Below, in pieces: positions 1 to 5,431 of a DNA stretch of 5,431 nt (position 1 is its first letter; the number at the start of each line of letters is the position of its first letter). The notes beneath the pieces were generated by a model. The model ran no database searches. It was given only the letters and a program-made list of their open reading frames with translations, and had not been told where the DNA came from. The stretch is from assembly GCA_002394725.1 (NCBI GenBank), contig DGUQ01000008.1:8234-13664 (forward strand), read 5' to 3'. This DNA is from Ruminococcaceae bacterium UBA4306. GTDB taxonomy: Bacteria; Bacillota; Clostridia; Oscillospirales; Acutalibacteraceae. Both the position numbers and the translations under genes were made by a program.

Positions 1-572
1 CCCTGCTCAAAGGTGATGCCGTAGACCTGCTTATGCTCAACGGGATCGGGAACATAGTTCGGGTCGATCTGTACGATATTGTAGTTGCCTTTTCTCTTGG
101 ATTTGAGGATCTCGAGTGCCTCGGACTCATAGCCGGGGGCGATGATGCCGTCAGATACCTCGCGCCCTATCATCTTCGCGGTGGTAACGTCGCAGACGTC
201 GCTCAGCGCGACCCAGTCGCCGAAGGAGCACATACGGTCGGTGCCGCGTGCGCGCGCATAGGCGCAGGCGAGAGGAGAATCATCCAGACCCTCGATATCA
301 TCGACAAAGCAAGCCTTCTTGAGCTTATCGGAAAGCGGTACGCCGACAGCCGCCGAGGTGGGGCTGACGTGCTTGAACGAGGTGACGGCAGGCAGTCCGA
401 GCGCCTCCTTGAGCTCCTTGACGAGCTGCCATGAGTTGAACGCGTCAAGGAAGTTGATGTAGCCGGGTCTGCCGCACAAAATCTCGATCGGCAGCTCGGA
501 GCCGTCGTGCATAAAGATCTTCGCGGGTTTCTGGTTGGGATTGCAACCGTATTTTAACTCAAATTCTTTCAT
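1..572 (-). CDS. purH: Stand-alone AICAR transformylase, 5' part (cut by window edge)
   Basis: Predicted phosphoribosylaminoimidazolecarboxamide formyltransferase. It moves a formyl group from 10-formyl-tetrahydrofolate to AICAR, giving FAICAR, the second-last step to IMP, in the cytoplasm. The first 190 codons are visible; the family is about 390 residues, so roughly half is missing at the left edge. The protein begins [20 protein letters not shown], which matches the start of the transformylase domain inside bifunctional PurH (the LRYGxNPHQ region). The N-terminal cyclohydrolase domain is therefore absent by design, not truncated. Residues 65-70, SFKHVS, carry the Lys-His pair (K67, H68) expected at the active site. 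[13 protein letters not shown] lies near residues 137-149 and [10 protein letters not shown] near 162-171, both typical of the family. The ATG at 572 has a good ribosome binding site (AGGAGA, bases 581-586, 8 bases away). The missing cyclohydrolase activity is supplied by the gene just upstream. Confidence 0.93.
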   Translation of the reverse strand, partial: MKEFELKYGCNPNQKPAKIFMHDGSELPIEILCGRPGYINFLDAFNSWQLVKELKEALGLPAVTSFKHVSPTSAAVGVPLSDKLKKACFVDDIEGLDDSPLACAYARARGTDRMCSFGDWVALSDVCDVTTAKMIGREVSDGIIAPGYESEALEILKSKRKGNYNIVQIDPNYVPDPVEHKQVYGITFEQ

Positions 573-628
573 TGTGATTCTCTCCTTTATCATGAATGGC
601 AACACGATTCAATTCATGAAATCCTTTC

Positions 629-755
629 AAATCATGCGCGTCAGCGCAATTCACGCGTCAGCAAATCATTTGATGATTTGACAGCAGGCTGTCATGATTT
701 GAAAATACTATTTTCATGATTTCTCGCAATGCTCCGTGATTTGCGCGTGGGCGCA
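629..755. repeat. Run of small palindromes spaced by a TGATTT motif
   Basis: This fills most of the 192-base purO-purH gap. TGATTT recurs at 674, 695, 717 and 737, about 21 bases apart, and an inverted copy (AAATCATG) lies at 629-636. Between these copies lie different small palindromes. They are CAAATCA/TGATTTG (662-680, loop of 5), GACAGC/GCTGTC (680-693), TGAAAATA/TATTTTCA (700-716) and TGCGC/GCGCA (742-755). GCGTCAGC also occurs twice on the left side of this run. None is followed by a clear T-run in the direction of transcription, so I do not call a terminator. It may be a small intergenic repeat element or a structured leader for purH. I do not recognise a named family. Confidence 0.6.
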
Positions 756-764
756 CGGTTTGTT

Positions 765-1484
765 TTACGCGTTTTTATTGATCAGACGGTTCTCTTCTTC
801 ACCGGTCTCAAGGTCGATGTAGCGGACATACAGCGAAATTTTGTTATTCTCGTCCAGCGCATTCCACAGCTTGTCGGTGAAAGCGTCGATATCGTCGTCG
901 ATCGCGACTCTCTCGGGCTCACCCTGGAAGGTCGGGATCGGGTTGCCGTCGCAGACATAGGTATGGATGAAGTGACCGAGTCCTGCCTTGGACGGATAGC
1001 TGTACAGGTAGCGCGCGCAATCACTGCCCTCCGGATCGATGGACTTGAGGATGGACATCTTGTAAGTAAAATCGCCGTCCTCAAAGGTCAGGATACCGCT
1101 GATACGGGGCGTGAGGTTCGGCGCGTCAGGCTCGAACTCACGGCTCTTAAGAGCGTGGTTGAAGCACTTGCCGTTCTGTAAGCCCTCATAGATGGTGTCG
1201 GTCTGGTCGCCGTTAGTGACGATCAGGTTGTTCTCATACTCGCGGATCGCCGCGTAGATGATCAGCGAAGGATCCTCGACCTTAGATGCGTCAAAGGGCT
1301 CGGTGAATACCGCCCCGTCACGCTCGGTAAAGATACGGTTTCTGGAGTTGGCGCTTCTGCCCATGATGAAGTAGGCAGCAACCGCTTTTTTTCCGTCGGC
1401 AGTCTTGCCGATAATGATGCCTCTGCCCGGATAGGTGTTGCCGTCGAGCAGCTCGGCGATGTCGTTGATTTTGTAGATGTTCAT
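765..1484 (-). CDS. purO: IMP cyclohydrolase, archaeal PurO-type family
   Basis: Predicted to close the ring of FAICAR to give IMP, the last step of the pathway, in the cytoplasm. The protein is 239 residues, within the expected size for the IMP_cyclohyd family (PurO in archaea, with relatives in Clostridia). Family-like blocks are YPGRG (18-22) followed by IIIGKT, MGRSANSRNR (41-50), VEDPSLIIY (69-77) and NGDQTDTI (91-98). It shares no visible relation with the MGS-like cyclohydrolase domain of bacterial PurH, so it is an unrelated enzyme for the same step. The ATG at 1484 has a G-rich, only moderate binding site (GGGGG, 1494-1498, 9 bases away). It sits between purN and the stand-alone transformylase, which is what the function predicts. 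It ends with TAA at 765-767. I am confident of the family. The activity in this organism is inferred from the family and from the matching gap in purH. Confidence 0.88.
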   Translation of the reverse strand: MNIYKINDIAELLDGNTYPGRGIIIGKTADGKKAVAAYFIMGRSANSRNRIFTERDGAVFTEPFDASKVEDPSLIIYAAIREYENNLIVTNGDQTDTIYEGLQNGKCFNHALKSREFEPDAPNLTPRISGILTFEDGDFTYKMSILKSIDPEGSDCARYLYSYPSKAGLGHFIHTYVCDGNPIPTFQGEPERVAIDDDIDAFTDKLWNALDENNKISLYVRYIDLETGEEENRLINKNA

Positions 1485-1514
1485 TCCAAATTACCCCCAA
1501 AATGATAAATGAAT

Positions 1515-1628
1515 ACTGAAAACTTAAAAGTGAATAATGAATAATATCGGTTATTCGCTCTGCTCAAACAAACTACAAACAGGCGAGGGCAACGCCCTCC
1601 CATCATTATTCATTCTTCAGTTTTCAGT
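1515..1628. mobile_element. MITE-like element with 26-base terminal inverted repeats
   Basis: The ends are 1515-1540 (starting ACTGAAAACTTAAAAGTGAA) and the reverse complement of 1603-1628 (starting ACTGAAAACTGAAGAATGAA). They match at 23 of 26 bases. Inside are a strong hairpin GAGGGC-AAC-GCCCTC (1585-1599) and a weaker one, GAATAA/TTATTC (1539-1556). There is no coding capacity, so any movement would need a transposase from elsewhere. I see no clear target-site duplication in the flanks. The element starts 9 bases after the purN stop and ends about 17 bases before the purO ribosome binding site, so it fills the whole gap and would be transcribed as a long imperfect hairpin. The inverted ends are directly visible; calling it a MITE is inference. 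Confidence 0.65.
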
Positions 1629-1637
1629 CTTAAATTT

Positions 1638-2252
1638 TCAATTAGCATTGCTGATCTGATCAGCAATGCGCTCTACCGCCTGCGGCAGGATGATCCACTC
1701 CGCCTGCTCCATGACGCGTCTTTGCAGAATCTCGGGCGTGTCGCCGTCCTCCACTTCGACCGCCTTTTGCGCGATGATCTCGCCGCCGTCGGGAATCTCG
1801 TTGACAAAGTGGACGGTCGCGCCGGTCACCTTGACGCCCTTTTCAAGCGCCGCCTCATGCACCTTCAAGCCGTAGTAGCCTTGTCCGCAAAAGGACGGGA
1901 TCAACGACGGATGGATGTTGAGGATGCGGTGATCATACCGCGAGGTGAACCGCTCCGATAGGATCGACATAAAGCCTGCGAGAACGATCAGATCGATATC
2001 GTTTTCTTCAAGCGCTTCGATGATAGCAGTCTCAAATGCCTCTTGTGCTTTTGATTCTTTTTTAGAAATATATAACGCTTTGATCCCGGCGTTCCGAGCA
2101 CGGGTCAGCGCATAGGCATTTTGGTTGTTGGAGATCACCAGCGAGATCTCACCGCTGTGGATAATGCCGCTGTTCTGCGCGTCGATCAGCGCCTGCAGAT
2201 TGGTGCCGCCGCCGGAAACCAGCACAGCAATGCGGGTCTTTTCCTTCATCAT
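1638..2252 (-). CDS. purN: Phosphoribosylglycinamide formyltransferase (GAR transformylase)
   Basis: Transfers a formyl group from 10-formyl-tetrahydrofolate to GAR, the third step of the pathway, in the cytoplasm. The protein is 204 residues, the usual length. It has the N-terminal phosphate-binding segment [13 protein letters not shown] (10-22), the formyltransferase block [11 protein letters not shown] (111-121), and [13 protein letters not shown] (148-160). The catalytic trio known from E. coli PurN (Asn106, His108, Asp144) appears preserved as N112, H114 and D155. The ATG at 2252 overlaps the purM stop in an ATGA arrangement. A second ATG follows directly, so the protein could start one codon later. 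A purine-rich binding site (GGAGAAGG, about 2263-2270) lies inside the end of purM. The stop is TGA at 1638-1640. Confidence 0.96.
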   Translation of the reverse strand: MMKEKTRIAVLVSGGGTNLQALIDAQNSGIIHSGEISLVISNNQNAYALTRARNAGIKALYISKKESKAQEAFETAIIEALEENDIDLIVLAGFMSILSERFTSRYDHRILNIHPSLIPSFCGQGYYGLKVHEAALEKGVKVTGATVHFVNEIPDGGEIIAQKAVEVEDGDTPEILQRRVMEQAEWIILPQAVERIADQISNAN

Positions 2253-3289
2253 AACAGCGTGACCTTCTCCTCAGCAGTGCGGATTTCGCCCAGAATATAG
2301 GCTTCCACACCGTTTGCTCTCAGAATTTCAACCGCACGGTCTGCCTCATCTCCGGGTACCACAGCGGTCATGCCTACGCCCATATTGAAGGTATTGAACA
2401 TATCCCGCTCCGGAATCTCTCCGGTCTTTTCGATAAGATCGAAGATGGGCAGCCGACGGACGTTTTTCTTTTCGATAACCGCGCCAAGGCCCTGAGGAAT
2501 GGAGCGCGGAATGTTTTCATAGAAGCCGCCCCCGGTGATGTGGGAAATGCCCCGTACCTTCACAGCGTCGAGAAGGGCCAGAACAGGCTTGACATAAATG
2601 CGTGTCGGAGTGAGAAGCGTTTCCCCCAGAGAGGCGCCGCCCAGCTCTGCCACAGGCGCCAAAAGGTCCCGGGATTCTACATCAAAGACCTTCCGCACGA
2701 GAGAAAAACCATTGGAGTGGACGCCGGAGGAGGGCAGCGCAATCACGGCATCACCGGCCCGCACGGTCGTATTGTCCAGGACCTTGCTTTTATCCACGAT
2801 ACCCACGGAAAAACCTGCGAGGTCATACTCATCCTCGGGATAGAAGCCCGGCATCTCCGCGGTCTCACCGCCAATGAGAGCGGCGCCGGACTGGACACAG
2901 CCCTCAGCCACACCGGATACGATGTCGGCAATCTTCTCTGGCCGGTTTTTTCCGCAGGCGATATAATCCAGGAAAAAGAGGGGCTTTGCGCCGCAGCAAA
3001 CAATATCGTTGACGCACATGGCTACGCAGTCAATTCCAACGGTATCATGCTTATCCATAAGGAAGGCGAGCTTCAGCTTCGTCCCCACGCCATCGGTACC
3101 GGAAACAAGGACAGGCTCTGTCATCCCGACAAGGTCGGGTGTGAAAAGGCCTCCGAATCCACCGATCTCATCGGTGACTCCGGGGGTCCGGGTGCGAAGG
3201 ACATGCTGCTTCATCAGCTCAACGGCTCGATACCCCGCGGTAATATCGACACCGGCGGCGGCATAGGAAGCGGAATGGCTGTCAGTCAT
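2249..3289 (-). CDS. purM: Phosphoribosylformylglycinamidine cyclo-ligase (AIR synthetase)
   Basis: ATP-dependent ring closure of FGAM to AIR, the fifth step, normally a cytoplasmic homodimer. The protein is 346 residues, the normal length. It opens with [19 protein letters not shown] (9-27), the standard PurM N-terminus. GTDGVGTK (64-71) and DYIA (108-111) follow, then GGETAEMPG (140-148), the ATP and substrate binding region of the PurM/PurL fold. Later [14 protein letters not shown] and [13 protein letters not shown] blocks are also typical. An in-frame stop at 3308-3310 leaves the ATG at 3289 as the natural start. Its binding site is weak (AAGTGAG, about 3299-3305). It overlaps purN by 4 bases and is separated from purF by 508 bases of repeats, so it may depend on read-through or on a promoter inside that gap. 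None is obvious. Confidence 0.97.
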   Translation of the reverse strand: MTDSHSASYAAAGVDITAGYRAVELMKQHVLRTRTPGVTDEIGGFGGLFTPDLVGMTEPVLVSGTDGVGTKLKLAFLMDKHDTVGIDCVAMCVNDIVCCGAKPLFFLDYIACGKNRPEKIADIVSGVAEGCVQSGAALIGGETAEMPGFYPEDEYDLAGFSVGIVDKSKVLDNTTVRAGDAVIALPSSGVHSNGFSLVRKVFDVESRDLLAPVAELGGASLGETLLTPTRIYVKPVLALLDAVKVRGISHITGGGFYENIPRSIPQGLGAVIEKKNVRRLPIFDLIEKTGEIPERDMFNTFNMGVGMTAVVPGDEADRAVEILRANGVEAYILGEIRTAEEKVTLL

Positions 3290-3330
3290 GGCGTTATTCT
3301 CACTTTCTTATAGTTTTGGCAAGGGATGAC

Positions 3331-3365
3331 GGATTGCCGCGACCGGCGTTGCCGCCGGTCTCAAT
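3331..3365. repeat. GACCGGC/GCCGGTC hairpin repeat, copy 1 (degenerate)
   Basis: A seven-base perfect stem, GACCGGC (3341-3347) and GCCGGTC (3354-3360), encloses GTTGCC. It is preceded by GGATTGCC, as in copy 2, with the two stems starting 114 bases apart. The outer ATTGC/GCAAT stem of copy 2 is reduced here to ATTG/CAAT, because the GC after the inner stem is missing. It resembles the widespread intergenic family with ends like CGTCATTGCGAG and GGCAATCCG; that recognition is from memory. There is no downstream T-run, so it is not a standard intrinsic terminator. Confidence 0.7.
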
Positions 3366-3444
3366 TTTTCACGCACATTTGCGTTACGATAAATGAAAGG
3401 ACCGTTTTTCACACGGTAAAATGAATGATAAGGACGGGGGATGC

Positions 3445-3484
3445 GGATTGCCACGACCGGCGTTTCCGCCGGTCTCGCAATGAC
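3445..3484. repeat. GACCGGC/GCCGGTC hairpin repeat, copy 2 (intact)
   Basis: The inner stem is GACCGGC (3455-3461) and GCCGGTC (3468-3474) around GTTTCC. The outer stem is ATTGC (3447-3451) and GCAAT (3477-3481), separated from the inner one by a small internal loop. Read on the minus strand it begins CGTCATTGCGAG, the form I associate with a common small palindromic repeat in Clostridia and other bacteria. It is the more complete of the two copies. The function is unknown; it could stabilise or process the purF-purM transcript. Confidence 0.72.
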
Positions 3485-3580
3485 GCTGCAGGTGGGATAA
3501 CAATAGCGTATTTGCAACCAATTCTTTACTTGTGCTCTCATTTCGTACAGTTTGGCACGATCCGCAGCTTGTGACGACGA

Positions 3581-3643
3581 AGTACCGTGTGTACAACAAG
3601 GGGAAATAATGCGGCCAGAGGGCGATTCTCCCGCGGCCCATCG
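3581..3643. repeat. 63-base direct repeat, copy 1
   Basis: It matches 3719-3781 at 60 of 63 bases, and all three differences are transitions. The period between copies is 138 bases. It contains GTAC (3582-3585) pairing with GTAC (3591-3594), and a stem built from GGCC (3613-3616) with GGCC (3635-3638) and GGG (3620-3622) with CCC (3630-3632). I do not recognise a named family. Confidence 0.85.
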
Positions 3644-3674
3644 GTCGATCCTGATCTATCCCCCATATCTGGTA

Positions 3675-3723
3675 CCCGCGAGGAGAATCGTCTCCGGGCA
3701 AGGCATTTCCCCGCAGATAGTAC
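3675..3723. repeat. Diverged inverted relative of the 63-base repeat
   Basis: Compared with the reverse complement of the flanking copies, this segment keeps the same blocks in the same order. They are CCGCG, GAGAATCG, a CTC-rich patch, ATTTCCCC and a terminal GTAC, with small gaps between. It also has its own perfect hairpin GGAGA-ATCG-TCTCC (3682-3695). The arrangement of the three segments is direct, inverted, direct. The alignment was made by eye and is imperfect, so its origin as an old inverted copy is likely but not certain. Confidence 0.5.
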
Positions 3724-3781
3724 CGTGTGTACAGCAAGGGGAAATAACGCGGCCAGGGGGCGATTCTCCCGCGGCCCATCG
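3719..3781. repeat. 63-base direct repeat, copy 2
   Basis: This is the partner of 3581-3643 (60 of 63 identical). It begins 16 bases after the purF stop codon in the direction of transcription, so it would be the first sequence in the untranslated spacer. It can fold on itself or pair with the inverted segment at about 3675-3723. Confidence 0.85.
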
Positions 3782-3797
3782 TATAGAGCAAACAACC

Positions 3798-5219
3798 TTA
3801 CTCTTTGCCGTTCCAGCAATAAGTACAGACCTTGCTCCTGTCGATGCCAATGGCATTGAGAAGCTGATCCAGGGATTGATAGCCCAGGGAGTCAAAGCCC
3901 ATTTCTTTGGAAATACTCTTCAAAAGGCACTTTCCACGGGAGGTCGTGGCATCGGCATATTCCTCCAGATGCCGCTGCCCCTCATCCCCCTCCAGGGTTT
4001 GAATGGTCCGACGGGCCAGAAGCTCCATCACGGTATTGCTCCGTGAGAAATCCAGGTATTTGCAGCCATACATGATGGGCGGACAGGCAGAGCGCATGTG
4101 CACCTCTTTGGCGCCGGCACTGTAAAGGGACTGCACGGTCCCGCCCAGCTGTGTGCCGCGGACGATGGAGTCATCCACAAAAAGAAGCTTTTTCCCCTGA
4201 ATGAGTTCCGGCACCGGGATCAGCTTCATTTTTGCCACCTGGCTGCGCACATCCTGGGTCGTGGGCATAAAGCTGCGGGGCCAGGTGGGCGTATACTTCA
4301 CCAGGGGCCTGGCGAAGGGAATTCCGCTGCGATTGGCATAGCCGATGGCATGAGGTACGCCGGAATCCGGCACACCTGCTACATAGTCCACCTCCGGCAA
4401 AGTGCCACGCAGCATTTCCATTTCAGCCATGCGCTCTCCGTTGTGGTAGCGCATGACCTCAACGTTCTTCCCCTCATAATTGGAGTTGGGATAGCCGTAG
4501 TAGGTCCAGAGGAAGGCACAGATCCGCATCTTTTCTCCTCTGGCCGCCAGGGTCTCAAAGCCGTCGGCGGTGACTCGGACGATCTCACCGGGGCCAAGCT
4601 CATAGGCGTCCTCATAGCCCAGCTTATGGTAGGCGAAGGATTCAAAAGAGACACAATACCCATCCTCGTCCTTGCCGATCAGCACCGGCAGGCGGCCCAT
4701 CTTATCCCGGGCGGCGATGATGCCCGTTTTGGTAAGCAGCAGGATGGTTGCGGAGCCGTCAATCACCTCCTGGGCATGACGAAGGCCGGAAACCAGATCC
4801 CCCTCCTCATTGATAAGGGAGGCGATAAGCTCACTGCTGTTGACCCTTTCGGAGCCCATGGCCATAAACTGATGCTTCCGATCGCTGAAGTACTCCTCGA
4901 TCAGCTTCTCCGCATTGTTGATGATCCCAACTGTAGAAATGGCATAGATTCCCAGATGGGAACGGACCAGAAGCGGCTGAGGATCCTGGTCGGAAATGCA
5001 GCCGATGCCGCAGCGGCCGGCGAATTCCGCGAGATCCGTTTCAAAACGGGTACGGAACGGTGTGTTTCCGATGTTGTGGATCTGCCGCTGGAAGCCGCCG
5101 CGGGGATCATAGAAACACATGCCCCCGCTGCGGGTACCCAGATGGCTGTGGTAATCCACACCAAAGAAAACATCGAGAACGATATCGCGGTTGGAAACCG
5201 CGCCGAAGAAACCACCCAT
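3798..5219 (-). CDS. purF: Amidophosphoribosyltransferase with degenerate glutaminase site
   Basis: Committed first step: PRPP gives 5-phosphoribosylamine. The 473-residue length is normal. The C-terminal phosphoribosyltransferase half looks active: GVPDSG (282-287), KYTPTWPRSF (308-317) and the PRPP loop FVDDSIVRGT (347-356). C234, C386, C465 and C468 sit where Fe-S type PurF proteins (as in Bacillus) carry their cluster ligands. The N-terminal Ntn glutaminase domain is present but stripped of its catalytic residues. The protein starts MGGFFGAV where active enzymes start MCGIxG, so the nucleophile Cys is Gly. HTRYST is replaced by CISDQD (74-79), the HNGN oxyanion region by STVG (95-98), and the SDTE Asp by Ser. 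The start overlaps the purC stop (TGATG), there is no clear binding site, and no ATG, GTG or TTG lies in frame upstream before a stop, so no Cys-led start is available. I infer an ammonia-using enzyme. From memory, similar MGGFFG proteins occur in Bacteroides and Clostridia. Confidence 0.94.
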   Translation of the reverse strand: MGGFFGAVSNRDIVLDVFFGVDYHSHLGTRSGGMCFYDPRGGFQRQIHNIGNTPFRTRFETDLAEFAGRCGIGCISDQDPQPLLVRSHLGIYAISTVGIINNAEKLIEEYFSDRKHQFMAMGSERVNSSELIASLINEEGDLVSGLRHAQEVIDGSATILLLTKTGIIAARDKMGRLPVLIGKDEDGYCVSFESFAYHKLGYEDAYELGPGEIVRVTADGFETLAARGEKMRICAFLWTYYGYPNSNYEGKNVEVMRYHNGERMAEMEMLRGTLPEVDYVAGVPDSGVPHAIGYANRSGIPFARPLVKYTPTWPRSFMPTTQDVRSQVAKMKLIPVPELIQGKKLLFVDDSIVRGTQLGGTVQSLYSAGAKEVHMRSACPPIMYGCKYLDFSRSNTVMELLARRTIQTLEGDEGQRHLEEYADATTSRGKCLLKSISKEMGFDSLGYQSLDQLLNAIGIDRSKVCTYCWNGKE

Positions 5220-5431
5220 CAGGCAAAGAACAGCTCGGAGAGGGTCATGGGCTGAATATACTGGCCATCCTTATACACGCGCATATTGCCGGAAGCGATC
5301 TCATCGATCAGAATGACCTCATCACCCACATAACCGAACTCGAACTTGATATCATAGAGCTCCAGGCCGCGCTTTGTCATTTCATCGGCAACGACCTTGG
5401 TGATCTTCTGGGTCTGCTCCTTGAGGGAGTC
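5219..5431 (-). CDS. purC: SAICAR synthetase, 3' end (cut by window edge)
   Basis: The last 70 codons of a predicted phosphoribosylaminoimidazole-succinocarboxamide synthase, which joins CAIR and aspartate with ATP (eighth step). The visible part contains [13 protein letters not shown] followed by [18 protein letters not shown]. These are the C-terminal strands of PurC, where the family normally reads LIDEIxPDNMR; here the Pro-Asp is Ser-Gly. It ends [10 protein letters not shown], then TGA, whose final A is the first base of the purF ATG. The N-terminal ATP-binding part lies beyond the right edge. The one-base overlap indicates translational coupling to purF. Confidence 0.9.
   Translation of the reverse strand, partial: DSLKEQTQKITKVVADEMTKRGLELYDIKFEFGYVGDEVILIDEIASGNMRVYKDGQYIQPMTLSELFFA

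Larger units (their letters stand above)
3290..3797. other. 508-base purF-purM gap made almost wholly of repeats
   Basis: I see no credible gene here. Reading with transcription (right to left), the contents after the purF stop are as follows. A 63-base repeat lies at 3719-3781, a diverged inverted relative at about 3675-3723, and the second 63-base copy at 3581-3643. Two copies of a GACCGGC/GCCGGTC hairpin repeat follow at 3445-3484 and 3331-3365, with two small hairpins between them: ACCGT/ACGGT (3401-3417) and ACGCA/TGCGT (3371-3384). Only about 3487-3580 and 3644-3674 lack visible structure. Open frames can be drawn through the repeats, but they have no coding signature. Confidence 0.8.

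Noticed and set aside
573..764. Purine riboswitch or PurR box ahead of purH
   Set aside because: I could not find the conserved purine aptamer core or a PurR box; any leader control of the operon probably lies upstream of purC, outside the window.
2540..3313. A 257-codon plus-strand open frame opposite purM
   Set aside because: It is a shadow of a well-supported purM; I see no domain or convincing start context.
3290..3330. Possible promoter for purM (TATAAG-like box on the minus strand near 3307-3312)
   Set aside because: No acceptable -35 box sits at 16-18 bases; the only TTGCCA-like match is too close.
3581..3781. Possible CRISPR-like array from the direct repeats
   Set aside because: There are only two copies, the unit is too long, and the spacer between them is a diverged inverted copy of the repeat itself.
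3290..3797. Intrinsic terminator after purF
   Set aside because: Several hairpins exist, but none is followed by a T-run in the direction of transcription.
3552..4046. A 164-codon plus-strand frame across the repeats and the end of purF
   Set aside because: Half is translated repeat and half is antisense purF; it has no coherent protein features.
4098..5255. A 385-codon open frame on the plus strand opposite purF
   Set aside because: It is antisense to a clearly conserved purF, its translation has no recognisable family features, and GC-rich genes often leave the opposite strand open.

Overview
The window is a stretch of a de novo purine biosynthesis operon, all on the minus strand, so transcription runs from right to left. 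In transcription order it holds the 3' end of purC (SAICAR synthetase), purF (PRPP amidotransferase), purM (AIR synthetase), purN (GAR transformylase), an archaeal-type IMP cyclohydrolase (purO family), and the 5' half of a stand-alone AICAR transformylase (the C-terminal half of a normal PurH). Both end genes are cut by the window edges. These six enzymes cover the first step (PurF), steps 3 (PurN), 5 (PurM) and 8 (PurC), and the last two steps to IMP (AICAR transformylase, then cyclohydrolase).

The gene set points to an anaerobic gut-type Clostridia, probably Oscillospirales. The reasons are the split PurH with a separate PurO-type cyclohydrolase, a PurF of the 'MGGFFG' type, fairly high G+C, and intergenic spaces packed with small palindromic repeats. 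This placement is inference from family knowledge, not from any marker gene.

Layout: purC and purF overlap by one base (TGATG), and purM and purN overlap by four (ATGA), so each pair looks translationally coupled. The other three junctions are gaps, and each is filled with a different kind of repeat. purF-purM (508 bases) carries a 63-base direct repeat pair around a diverged inverted copy, then two copies of a GACCGGC/GCCGGTC hairpin repeat. purN-purO (153 bases) carries a 114-base MITE-like element with 26-base terminal inverted repeats. purO-purH (192 bases) carries a run of small palindromes separated by a TGATTT motif about every 21 bases. No gene is interrupted.

The most interesting protein observation is PurF. 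Its PRPP-binding half and probable Fe-S cysteines are intact, but the N-terminal nucleophile Cys is Gly, and the other glutaminase signature residues are also gone. It is predicted to use ammonia rather than hydrolyse glutamine, or to need a partner glutaminase. I found no convincing new multi-gene system; the non-routine content is this enzyme, the split final steps, and the repeat architecture.
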